Shown here: piece by piece, positions 13,321 through 24,480 of the stretch
Position numbering within the stretch: position 1 is the stretch's first letter
How the letters are laid out: the number at the start of each line of letters is the position of its first letter
From: Karalla daura
Lineage: Eukaryota > Chordata > Actinopteri > Chaetodontiformes > Leiognathidae
NCBI GenBank assembly: GCA_029224185.1
Contig: CM055194.1
Coordinates: forward strand, 23,389,174-23,453,173
Direction of reading: 5' to 3'
Length of the DNA: 64,000 bases
Position numbers and translations under genes: made by a program
The notes under the pieces: model-generated
Seen by the model: the letters and a program-made list of their open reading frames with translations, nothing else
Told to the model about the DNA's origin: nothing
Database searches by the model: none

Positions 13321-14129
13321 CTCACATAGTTAAACAAAGAGCTGTTCTGTAGTCTGTGACTCCTCTACCACGCTCTGTGTTGTTGTTTGTCGTACAGGAA
13401 AACGAGACACTGACGCATAAACACATAAACACATGCAGAGGAGCACATGTGTGAATGTTAAACAAAAAACATGTGCACACACACACACACACACAGCGCT
13501 GCAATCTAGTGGCCAAGTGTGACACAGAGCAGATAACATCTATAGGGTGGAAGCTTGGAAATGCAGCAGAGCTGTAAAGCTAAAACAATGGCTTTGCTGT
13601 GACAGTGCACGCTCGCTTTGTTCCAATAACAACACAACAACAGCCGGAGCTACAACATGAAAATATTCAACCTTATCAATACAGTGCAGAGGGAGGGAGA
13701 GAGAGGGAGAGAGGGGAGAGGGTGGAGGGAGATGATGGGTGGGTGGGGGACATACTGACATATCTACGCTTCAGCAGGAAAGCTGCAGACATGACAGGTC
13801 GGTTAGAAATGCACGGCATGCATGTATCTCCTCTGTTTCTCCCTGTTCCTTTTACATCTTCCAACCCTGTTTTCTCATCTCATTCTTTTTGCTCTGTATA
13901 TTTTTTTGTTTCTTTTTGTTTTTTTGTTGTTGTTTTTTTGCACTTCCTGCACCAGACAGTATAAATTAGAGCTGGTGAAACAAACACAAAAAAAATCCTA
14001 ATACAAACTGATAAATCACCGGGCGAGACAATGGGAAGGGCGATGCAGCCTTATGGCAGGTGCTGGTGGACTAGACGTAGACTAGACTGGGCTCCATCTG
14101 GTGTTGAGGGCCTCCTCCTGATGGTGGTG

Positions 14130-14690
14130 GAGAGGGCCCAGACAGACACATATTAATGTGGGAAAAGCGACGTCTAGCCTGCCTCTCAGACTGCATTTCA
14201 ATCTCAAAGGGGCTCTCTCCATATCCTCCATTTATTACCCCTCAGCGATGCATTCATTTCCACATCCACTGGGCGAGAGCTTGGGGGGCATGTGGCGCAG
14301 TCGCACCACCACAAGCGCCTTTGTCACACACACAGACACAAAAAAAATGGAAGCACGACGTGTTATTAATGCTTTAGCTTAATATTGCAATTAGCTCTGG
14401 AGAAGAGGGGCAGGTATTTCTGCCACCACGGAGAGGCTATGCGACTGAGACGGCCCACATTTTAATTCTGCGAGTTAAAATACTGCCTCGACGGGACATT
14501 AGCATTTACCGGTTCCTGCCACATTAAAATTGAGATGTGGGTACACCCGACGCTCCTGCAGAGACCCCGTGATGAAAGCATTCATCTGCGCCACGCTCTA
14601 TTAAACCAGCAAAAGTATCAGTGCGCAGTTCATACTGATAGCCTGAAATGATCATTATGGTCATAATTACAATAGCAGATAGCCTATTGT
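14130..14690. promoter_or_regulatory. Candidate conserved non-coding element near mir-9
   Basis: Complex sequence 1.7-2.3 kb on the downstream side of the hairpin, with TATTAATGTGG, TTGCAATTAGCTCTGG, CACATTTTAATTCTGCG and CATTAAAATTGAGATG. No microsatellite and no plausible exon. Confidence 0.33.
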
Positions 14691-14874
14691 TTCACATCAC
14701 ACACACAGAACTGGCACAAGCAGATGCAGTGCGTATTAACACTACAGCAGGGTGGCGGCGTGATGCCAACTAAAAAAAGAGAAAGAGAAAACAGAAATAT
14801 TTCCAGGCTTCTCCCTCTCCACCTGCCCCAGTCTATGACACAGTAAGATGGGGCCTACTGGCTGTAGCACCAGG

Positions 14875-14905
<31 letters not shown>

Positions 14906-15781
14906 GCAGAAAAACACTCTCCAGTGTGCAGCATAGAGCCACCATGGAGAGAGAGAGAGAGAGAGCTAGAGCTTTACCAGCTAACACAGAACTGGCCTGT
15001 TTAAAATTCAACAGGCTCCACTTCAGAGTACAACCTATCACTCAGGCAGTCCGGGAACCAGACAGGAGCTCCACTCCGGGCTCGGCTGGACTCGAGAAAG
15101 AAGAGATGATGTGCAGCCCAAACAGCATTGCAAAACAGGCCTGGAAATATCAGCCTAGTCTCTGGGCGACCCGGGCAGACGCCCTCTGCACACCCTGAAA
15201 AAAAATCTCTACTTCAGCAGACCGTGTGCTGTGTCTGTGCGTCTGAGCCAATGACCAGATTCTGACATCTTCCATCGGAGGCAAACAGAGATAAAGTTAA
15301 AAAAAGGTAAAGTGTTGGCAAACAACTCAGAGCATCTCAGCATTAAACTGCAGCTGTGATGCAGCTAAATAAGAAGAACACCAGGGTGCATGTGTGCCTC
15401 TTCCTGGTCCATGAGGCCTGTTAATAAGCGCATCAATCAAGCTAAACCCAGGGATATAAACTGATCCCTCTGAGAATCTCAGCACTGTCTCTGCCTCCAC
15501 ACTTCATAACCTGATGATGACCCGCTGCACACACACACACACACACACACACTCTCCTCCTGACGTGTCCTGCACCTGCTGTGCCTGCTGCTGAGTGCTG
15601 AGGATGCACGCCTGGCACAGCAAGTTAGCACAAAACAAAATGCATCCTCACATCAACTTTTCAGACACTGAACTCAAGACACATGCATTATTTTTGCCTC
15701 CTTCCCTGCAGAGACCCATGTGAGAAGCTCCTGCAGGTGCATTAGCCCTGATTGTTGGAATAGACACACACACACACAGAG

Positions 15782-15818
15782 GCCGGCAGCAAGGGGGTGA
15801 CTGGAGGAACACGTGACT
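15782..15818 (+). repeat. Short copy of part of the 19-kb array
   Basis: A 37-nt block GCCGGCAGCAAGGGGGTGAC... ending ACACGTGACT closely matches 19038-19074; I count three differences. A (CA)n run precedes both. It is either a dispersed repeat or an ancient segmental copy. The E-box CACGTG is kept in both. Confidence 0.65.
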
Positions 15819-16354
15819 CCCACGTGTCGTCCAATCAGGTTGCCTTGTCCAGCTACAAACCGAGCTCACGCTGGCTATCAGCAGCCAACTAACTACACAG
15901 TGGGGGAACGTGCTACACACATCTGTTTGCAGCTGTGACTAAGAGACAAAACAGAATCTTCTTCCTCATCACTCTGTCTCTAGCTCACGACTGTCAATCC
16001 ACGCATCAAAGACGTCTACACGTGTGCGCGCGCGCGTGTGCGTATGAGAGAGAGAGAGGGAGAGAGAGAGATGGAGAGATGGGGGGCGGCGGTCTCCTCT
16101 GCACCGACTCGTCCGGGGAGCAGGAGGCGTTTCTCGGTGCGATGCACGGATGCTGATTCCCTTCGTCCGTGCAGGCTGCATCCCTCCATCCATCCATCAC
16201 CCATCCATCTCCGCATCCATCCATCCATCCATTCATCCGCTCCGGCAGCATCACTCCCTCCTCTCCTCCCCCTCCTCCTCTTCTTCCTCACCCTCCTTCT
16301 CCTCCTCCTCCAGATCGGTCCCGGTTCCGGTCCTCTCTCCGCCATGACGACAGC

Positions 16355-16440
16355 GGGATTAGTTTATACATTCGGTTCTCTAGCTTTATGATATTACATA
16401 AACTCATACAGCTAGATAACCAAAGAGAGAAACTAACCCA
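16355..16440 (-). ncRNA. mir-9: miR-9 family microRNA precursor
   Basis: On the minus strand the 23-nt mature miR-9-5p sequence is complete and identical to the canonical vertebrate form as I know it (16426 down to 16404; seed CTTTGGT). The passenger arm miR-9-3p is at 16389-16368 and differs from canonical at two positions (a G for T in the centre and a T for A near the 3' end). The arms pair through TAGCT/AGCTA and GGTT/AACC, with a short apical loop of about 13 nt. A perfect 10-bp lower stem, including one G-U wobble, joins the flanks 16431-16440 and 16355-16364. miR-9 is a neural microRNA that represses progenitor factors and controls the timing of neurogenesis. The neighbouring tmem161a and mef2b point to a MEF2B-linked paralogue. 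The locus number within the fish mir-9 family cannot be set from this window. Confidence 0.97.
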
Positions 16441-16519
16441 CGTCTCTTAAAGGGGCCGGAGCGGCTGCGTGTGTTGTGGTCACATGGAGCCATCGCATTC
16501 CCTCCTGCATGAGGCTGCA

Positions 16520-16520
<1 letters not shown>

Positions 16521-16558
<38 letters not shown>

Positions 16559-16592
16559 CTCTCTCCCTCTCCCTCTCTCTCCCTCTCTCTCT
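16521..16592. repeat. (CT)n microsatellite beside mir-9
   Basis: CT repeat with CCCT interruptions, about 80 bp from the hairpin base on its upstream side. The other flank carries (GA)n (16044-16080) and (CATC)n (16184-16232) tracts. Confidence 0.93.
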
Positions 16593-16616
16593 CCCTTACC
16601 CCCCACCCCCCATTCC

Positions 16617-17475
16617 CTTTCTTTGCATATAATCGCACGCACAGCGCTCCGGGTTGCAGGTGATGTCCTGTGCGGTGATTGCCGCCTTGATGGTGACATG
16701 ACTTTATCTGTGCTTTTTGTTTTGCAGAGAGAGAAGACCCCGATTGCACGACATGAATCAAGACATTAATAATTAGGATGGAAAACTATGAAAACCGTGT
16801 AAAACATGATAAAAGTACTACACTTATAGACTCAATATGACTCAAATATGTCCTTATCATGATGCATGCGTGGGGTTGTGTGTCTGAGGCATATAAATGC
16901 CACTGCATAACCTGCATCATCATCATCATAGGTAGCTGGGTACAAACACAATCATAACCAGCTGTCAGGTCACCAGAGGTGATTTTCTCTCCAAAGTCAC
17001 TGTTAAGAGGTCTATGTATGGATGGATGAATATGTATTCTTTCTCTAACACACAAGCTTCCATGCACATAATAATCACATGCAAAGCGCTCCAGGTTGCA
17101 GGTTATGTCCAGTGTGAGTGTAACTGTTGCCTTTTTGGTCACATGACTTCATCCGTGCATTTGCTTTACAGTGAGAGAGCACAGAGCTTCAAATGTGGCA
17201 GGTGATTGCAACACAACTGAAAACTATGAAAACCTCCAGAAATATGAAGGACTATGAAAGACTCAGAACTTAAACATAGCCTTATCGTGACATGGCTGTG
17301 GATGTTAGTGTCTATCTGTGAAGGCTGTAGGGGATGAATATAAATGTCACACCATGACTTGCATCAGCATCATAGGAAATAGGGTTCATACATGGCCATA
17401 ACCAGATATGAGGTCAACAAAGCTAATTCTCTCCACAAAATAAGCCAGTATACACTGGTAAGGGATGTATGTAGC
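16617..17475. repeat. Tandem duplication of ~440 bp beside mir-9
   Basis: Two diverged copies (about 16617-17036 and 17037-17475) share blocks in the same order: GCGCTCC(G/A)GGTTGCAGG (16644 and 17086), GTCACATGACTT-like and TTTGC..ACAG-GAGAGAG text, GAAAACTATGAAAACC (16781 and 17219), ATATAAATG (16891 and 17338), then GCATCA.CATCATAGG and ATAACCAG. The offset is 438-447. The unit starts about 180 bp from the miR-9 hairpin, on its upstream side. No open frame is conserved between copies. Confidence 0.8.
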
Positions 17476-18504
17476 TTTTACTCCAAGGATTTCTACAAGA
17501 AACATAGAGGCCACTAACTGTCTGCACCTCTGGTTTAGATGGGATTAAATATAGTGACTGAATAAATTAAAAGTTTGCGTTGGTAGATCTGTATGTGTCA
17601 TTTCATCAATCACACCTTTATTGTTTAACACTTCTCATACAAGATGTGCACACACTAATGCACACATATGACTGTGGATTCTGCCTGCATGCATGCCTGT
17701 CTTGCAACGCCTTGAACACAATATACGTAACGTAAAAAAAAAATCCTAGGCATTTTCTACACCCTGCAGCCTTGGGCTCCATCACATTGTGCATCCTTGG
17801 AAAAACCCAGAGGGCAGAAGCTCTGGAGGAGCATGTGCAGGGTGAAGTGGCCCAGCTGCAGCAGGGAGGTGGCACCACTCTGCTGTCATCAGGAGACAGG
17901 AGGCGAGAGACAGCACAGAACACCAGCCCGCGCATGCCTGATCCACCAATCACAGCAGACCTGCTGCAGGTTGAGCCCCCCACGCAGGCTCAGACAGTCT
18001 TACTTCCATTGAAGAACGCAGAAGAAGAAGAACCGCTCACAAACAACCAGCATATTGCTGCTGGAAATGCCAGGTCACATCGAACCATTTCAGACCTTAG
18101 ACCACAGTTTCCTTGTTGAGTGAATTAATCCACGCATTGTTTGAGAGCATGACAAACTACCAAAGGCCTGTGCAGTGTAAGAGGAAGCTTTAGCTTCCAG
18201 CTAAATGTCAGCAACATGATCCACAGAGGGACAAGTCCGGATGTCACCACACTGGAATGACAAGTTGAACCAGGACAAATCAGCTGCTATAATCCTCCCC
18301 AATCACCAAAACACGCTTACATGTGCTGCCTATCTGTGTTCCACCATGACAGACATAGTACCAGAGCTACCATCGATAGTTTACTCCAGATTAACATAAT
18401 CATCACTGTGATTGTGCACTAATATTATATTTTGGTACTTTGTTGTTTGATGTGTGATTTTGTAACTTATGGTACTATACTCTGTGTCTATCCCTCTATA
18501 TCTA

Positions 18505-18510
<6 letters not shown>

Positions 18511-18543
<33 letters not shown>

Positions 18544-18545
18544 GA
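18511..18545. repeat. (TA)n microsatellite
   Basis: About 14 TA units flanked by CTATC-type text. Confidence 0.9.
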
Positions 18546-18899
18546 ATCTATCTGTCTATTAGGATGAAATGCTGCCATGTCATATCTTTCTAAACATAAA
18601 AATACTGTGGGTACAAGCAAATCTGTGCAGATCTCAGAAGATAAAAACAGGTGATTAATACGCATCCATCCTTACATTAAGTGTTTTAAAAGTTTCAGTT
18701 TCTCGGACAGCCTTGAACTGGCCACACACTGAGAGCACACTTGCATGGTCACAGTAGTTCCCAGCCATGTCTGTTTCCATGTCAAAGAGACCAAAGAATT
18801 AAAAATAAATAATGTAATCCAGCAGGTTTCCATTCAGGTCCTCCTCTGTGCTGGATGCTGTCACACTGCGCAGCTACTGGGAGCCACAGGCACCATCAC

Positions 18900-19423
18900 A
18901 CACTGCCCAGTTCTCCCAGTTAGAAAAGACCTTAAGGGGGCCTCTTCAAAATAAGACTAAGTCTTCTCGAAGAAAGTGACGAATAATTAAATGTCCATAT
19001 GGTACACACACGCACACACACACACACGAACGCACAAGCCGGCGGCAAGGGGGCGACTGGAGGACCACGTGACTTAACACGCCTCATCTTTTTACATGAA
19101 ACCAAACGCACTATCACAAACTAACCAGTTCTCCCAGTAGGAATTAATACGACACCTTAGAAGACCCTTTCAAAATAAAGTTAAGGGTCTTCGAGGGAGG
19201 AAAGTGAGGAATAATTATCTATTGCTAAACACACAACACACACATACACACACACACACACATACACACATTATTAAGAACTTAACATGATTAATCTTTT
19301 ACAGCCTTCAGAATGAAACCAAATTATAGACAGCCAACATCATACATTTGGATTCTATACAAGCCCGTAAACGACGCCTTTATATTAAGGCTAAAGCTCC
19401 TCGATCAAAAACAAAAATCCACA

Positions 19424-19502
<79 letters not shown>

Positions 19503-19640
19503 TAACTTCAAAAATGCCTCATCTGTTTTAAATGAAACCATAAACATCATTAATTCCATAATTCGACCTTAAGGAGCACTTTCAAAATAAAGCTAAAGCG
19601 CCGACACACGCATTCATTTTGAAGAACTGGACGTGCATAT
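18900..19640. repeat. ~218-bp tandem array with internal (CA)n
   Basis: Three to four diverged units. Anchor text TTTTACATGAAACCA-like recurs near 19090, 19300 and 19525. TTCAAAATAA..CTAAG..TCTTCGA-like text recurs near 18945, 19172 and 19585. Each unit carries its own (CA)n tract (19003-19027, 19232-19270, 19430-19500) of very different length. Confidence 0.7.
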
Positions 19641-20679
19641 TTAACCAAGCAGGAGTAAACAAGCAACAATAAGCATAGAAGCACCAGTGTGACAGCAGTA
19701 CATCACATCATCCTGTAACCTCTCCATCCCATGATCTATCAGCCACACCCTGCAGGTGTCAGGACGCAAAGTTTGTCCCCAGCGACAAAGCTGCAAAATC
19801 ACTACTATGATGACTATCTTTTGAGTATTATAATAGGCTAATAAAAATAATTATTATAATAATAATGTTAGTAAATTAAAACAGCCGAGTTTTCACAAAC
19901 TAAAAAGTTTAAATAGATCGTTTCTGATGCGTTAGTTTAATTATTGTGTATGTATTAAAACGAGCGTAACGTGAAGGTTTTAATTTGACTGTAATGCAGC
20001 AAAATGCAAAGATTGCACTAGTTGTGCTGCATCAGTCACAGCTTCGGCTGCTTTATCAATATAAACCACATGAGCCTGTTTTATGCTGTATGTGTGGAGC
20101 CTGTTTAAATAAAGATCAGCACAAATCAACCTGTGATCAAAAGCCCACTCCGAAATTAAAGGTGGCACTAAGTCCCATTTCAAATGCGCCATAAAGACCT
20201 CTCGTTTATTTCTACTGTGCGTGTGTGTCTGTGTGTGTGTGTGTATTTCTAATTTGAATTTTAATCAGTTCTGCCTCTTTTTTATTTTCCAAATAAGGAA
20301 AGAGGGGACATTTCGGGAAAAAGTCGGGTTTCTTTTTAAAGTAAACTGCTTCTCTCAACAGCTGATATATTTCTCGTCCTTTCAAAATAAAACCACCAGC
20401 ATCATCCAATCTGTAATGTACTGTAATTCTATTGTTTGAAAAAAGTAGAAGAAATAAATGAGAGAAATGTTCTCTTTATACACAAAGATTTCTTAAACAG
20501 TTTCCTTCATTTTGTATCAATATTTCTGAATGTAAGACTGATAATTTGGTTTCAAAAATTTCCAGACCTGTTGATTTCCTCGAGGAAATGAAATATAATT
20601 TATTTTTAAATGTGACTAAATGAATGAAGGAGAAAAATAAGGAGATAGTGGCATAGTTTTAAAGGCATTAAAATGTATG

Positions 20680-20682
<3 letters not shown>

Positions 20683-20724
<42 letters not shown>
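20683..20724. repeat. (GT)n microsatellite
   Basis: Perfect GT tract. A similar one lies at 21307-21344. Confidence 0.95.
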
Positions 20725-20726
<2 letters not shown>

Positions 20727-21303
20727 CTATGCTCCTTAATATTCCTGCTCCTCCTTCTCTGCTGTTCTCTGATCCTACTGTACATTAACAGTGATCATCA
20801 GCCTGACGTGATTTCATCTGGCCACGCCCCCTCTCACCTGCGTCACATCCTGTCAGACGTACGGTACAGCGCACACACAGGTGTGTGTAGACACACACAC
20901 ACACACAGGTCTCCAGCAGCCATGCACCATGCCCTATTCAGCTCATATTAACACGTTTGTGAATTAAATACCATAAAAATGGAATCACACTTCAGCTTTT
21001 CTCTTTTCTCTCGTTTAGTTTGTTTTGTGCAAATTGACCCAAAGTGAGAAAACTAATGTTTTCTTTCTGTCCCTGAAGAAGCAGGTCAAAAGGAGCCAAT
21101 TGGCCCAGCAGGGACTGAAACATCTGTTAGATAACAAACAAACAAATATTAAATAAATAAATAAATAGAGCAGACTAGTTGAGCGCCTCTGTCCGTGGTG
21201 CTGAAGAAGAGGGGCCGGACCCACGGCTCAGACAGAGAAACCCTGGCTCAGTCCGGAGCTGCCTGCATCTGATAAAAGTCTAATAAAATACATCCGGATG
21301 GAG

Positions 21304-21346
<43 letters not shown>

Positions 21347-21878
21347 ACAGAGAAATCCTTTTCTCATTCAGCTGCAGGTCAGAGAAACAGATCTGCTTGT
21401 AGTTGTATTTTTTTTAACTATCCCTCAAAATAAGATGACATGAAGTGAAATAAATCCCAGAGGATGTAAATATGAAAACAGATTTAACAGGTTTAATTTG
21501 CTTTAATCTCAGGCAGAAGTGACTTCTTTGTTTTTCTTGCAACTGTCGTAAAAAGGGAAATTTGTGGCAAAGGAAAATCAGGAAAATTTATACAATTAAA
21601 GTGGAATAATTTTTACAATATTACGTTTGTGCTGGTTGAATGTTCCATGCAATAATAAGTTATATAATACAATTTATGGCGAATCTATGATGGAGCTGAT
21701 ACGGTATGGACATTTTGAAAATAAAATGATGCTCTGGTGTGAATGCATATGTGATTGTGTGGTTTTAGGTGAGATGAGAAATTGTAGATTTTAGGACTTT
21801 TTTTTAAATACAGAAGATATTTCATCTGGGCAAATAATTTGTCACAAAGGGACAATTGTACACCTGTTGCACTGTGCA

Positions 21879-21980
<102 letters not shown>

Positions 21981-22315
21981 AATATATTGAAATTTAACCA
22001 AGATGTTTTGAGTTCTCCCTCATTTAATTTTACGACTTAAATCCTACTTCATTTTTATTACTGCAAATCATTCTCAAATTACTGTTTATTAATAGTATAA
22101 TTATATACAAGACAGAATATCAGATTTTTAAATGTGCAAAAACTATTTCAATTGTTGCAAAATTTGCTTCTGATTATGAGGAAAGACCCATCATCGTGAG
22201 ACTGTGAATCCTACAAAATAAGAGTCTCTTCTCTGTCTTTTAAACTAGTTTTGGCAAAGTAAACTTAAACACCAAGCGATGGGGGAGGGAAAAAGAAAAC
22301 CCTGAATAAAGTGAC

Positions 22316-22374
<59 letters not shown>
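22316..22374. repeat. (GT)n microsatellite
   Basis: About 29 GT units. A GGA/GAAA-rich purine stretch follows at 22480-22590. Confidence 0.95.
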
Positions 22375-22379
<5 letters not shown>

Positions 22380-22782
22380 AGAATTTGATGGCTCTCTGTT
22401 GTAGTTTGCTCCCAAAGGGGCCTGATTCATTAATTTCACACTGTAGCTCCAGAGGAGATTTTCCCACAAACAGAAACAGAAAAGAAAAGAAAGGAAAGGA
22501 GGAGGAGGTGGAGGAGGAGGTGCAGGAGGAGGAGGAGGATAAAAAATCCAACCCAAAGAAAGAAAGAAAAGAGAAGAAAAGAAAGAAAGAAAGTCAACAT
22601 CAAGTTCAACAACGTGCTGCTGCTCATTAGCATCATAATGGTGTCTGGGAGCAGCGCAGGTCTGCTCAACAACAGGCTCCGGCGTCAAGTCCCTCCTGCT
22701 CCCTCCCACCGGCCGAGGGGACACTTTCCCAGGCTCCACTAACAATCACACAACTGTCTAAAGCTTTCCACACGCACACACA

Positions 22783-22809
22783 GCCCGGCCCGGCCCGGCC
22801 CGGCCCGGC
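22783..22809 (+). repeat. (GGCCC)5 GC pentamer
   Basis: Five perfect CCGGC-phase pentamers; short and self-complementary. Confidence 0.9.
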
Positions 22810-23439
22810 TGCAGGGGGAACAGAGGAGCTCCTGGTTTAGTCTAAACCTGCGGCTCAGCTGCTTCCTGGGTGTGAGGAGGGTTCCATATGGTCCAGATTT
22901 ATTTATTTTAACCAATGTAATTTGTATTGAAGGCATTTTAAGTCATGCAAGATGCACCAGAATCCACGTATGATCCACTATGATGCAATAGAATGACAGC
23001 TGGCCTCACGCAGCACAAACTCAGGACAAATTAATCCATGAAGTGAAGTTTTGACCCCACATGAACAGGATCGGAGTGCAGCATGACTTCAGTGTCTTCT
23101 ATATCAATTTATAGAGCAAGCTTAAAGAGCAAAAGCTGTCTTTTACTGTCTTATTTTGGGGGATAAAATAACCAGACCTCAATGACCCCGGAGCTGCAGT
23201 TACAACAGCTAAATGTCACTAAAATATTTTACTCTATTTATTTTGTTTTAATTCAGTATTACTATTATTATTATTTCCATTAGCATTATTTTTTTTATTT
23301 GAAGCTGTTAATATTACCACTGTCACTACACCCATCGACATGTTTTGCGCATCTTTGAGGCTACGAGCATCGTAAAAACGTCAAAAGAAAATCAGGCAGT
23401 ACTTACAGGAAACCATTGAGAATAAATCCCGCATCTCCG

Positions 23440-23616
23440 GTTCAAGTCCATGAGCGTTTTTTTAGCGCAACTTTGTGAAGCCAAACTAGAAGAAGCGGTC
23501 AGAGCTGCATCCACAGCTGCATCCATCCTTCCTCCCATGCAGCCCGAGGACGGAGCCTCCTACCCGGCTCCTCCGCACCGTGTGTGCGCTGAGCTGCCGC
23601 TGCTGCGTCCCCTCCC

Positions 23617-23664
<48 letters not shown>

Positions 23665-23667
23665 CCC

Positions 23668-23698
<31 letters not shown>

Positions 23699-24480
23699 AG
23701 AGACACACACACACTCACACACGCAGCCGTGACTCCATCCCACCGTTAACGCGTTAAACCACACTGATCCATTGTTCTCTTTGAATGACGCGTCTCTTCT
23801 CTCCCTCTACTCGCGTCCTCCCCTCTCTCTCCCTCCCTCCCTCTCTCTGTCCATCCCTCCCTTCCTCCTGAACATCTTCTGCCTCAGCTGGAGGAGCAGC
23901 GACGTGTCGGCGGCAGGATGCAGGATGCAGCAGCAGCAGCCGTGGCTGCACACGTGGAGCGGAGGATGCAGAGAGAGGACGCCGAGGCTGTGCACGGTGT
24001 TCCCACCTCCCCCGTCTCTCTCCTCCCCCCTCCTCCCCCAGTTCTGGGGCACACAGAGCCCTCCACCGAGGATGTGCTGTCACCCACCTCCCCCTCTCTC
24101 CCACCCTCACCCCCTGGGTCCTGGGGTGCAGAGCGGAGGCTGCAGCAGCCTGACATGTAGTTTCCACCGGGGCTGAGGGCTGAAGTGCCGGGGCTGCAGC
24201 CTCCTCTTCCCCGGTGCGTCCCACCGCCTCACGTTGCTTTACGTGCTGCTGCTGCGACGTCGCCGTGACGTGACGAACACGCAGGCCCGTGTGCAGTGTC
24301 AAACTAAAAAATCGAAACGTAACGAATTTCTGGGTTTAGGTCTTTGCAAACAGACTGAGGCGCAGGCTAAGGCAGCGCTGCAGAACCGGCGTTTGAGATG
24401 AGCGTAGGTGCGTGCGTAGTGACGTCAGAGTGTGTGCGCGCGCGAGAGATGAACTACAGAGGCTCGTTTGTGAGGCCTCG
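23440..24480. promoter_or_regulatory. CpG-rich block, possible pri-miR-9 promoter
   Basis: CpG dinucleotides are frequent here, unlike the surroundings, mostly at 23880-24000, 24200-24330 and 24380-24460. A full palindromic CRE, TGACGTCA, is at 24420-24427, with CGACGTCGCCGTGACGTGACG at 24255-24275 close by. It is about 7 kb upstream of the minus-strand hairpin, a usual distance for a primary miRNA promoter. Several open frames cross it, but they are low-complexity (Pro/Ser/Arg-rich) and overlap on both strands. A first exon of an unrecognised gene is the alternative. Confidence 0.35.
23621..23700 (+). repeat. (CT)n-C23-(CA)n compound repeat
   Basis: A (CT)n tract, then 23 consecutive C (23662-23684), then (AC)n. 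On the minus strand this is a G23 run. It lies inside the CpG-rich block. Confidence 0.95.

Larger units (their letters stand above)
13321..16354. other. Downstream flank of mir-9
   Basis: (CA)n tracts (13473-13493, 14875-14900, 15530-15551), the candidate element 14130-14690 and otherwise complex DNA. If mir-9 is processed from a long transcript, its 3' part would run through here on the minus strand. No splice or poly(A) structure could be assigned with confidence. Confidence 0.35.

Noticed and set aside
17772..18119. 115-codon plus-strand open frame, Gln/Glu-rich
   Set aside because: Not low-complexity, so considered as a real exon, but it has no recognised similarity and no supporting neighbours.
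23754..24302. 182-codon minus-strand open frame in the CpG-rich block
   Set aside because: Arg/Glu/Gly/Ala-rich, overlapping other open frames on both strands; reflects GC content and lack of stops. A first exon is not excluded, but nothing supports it.
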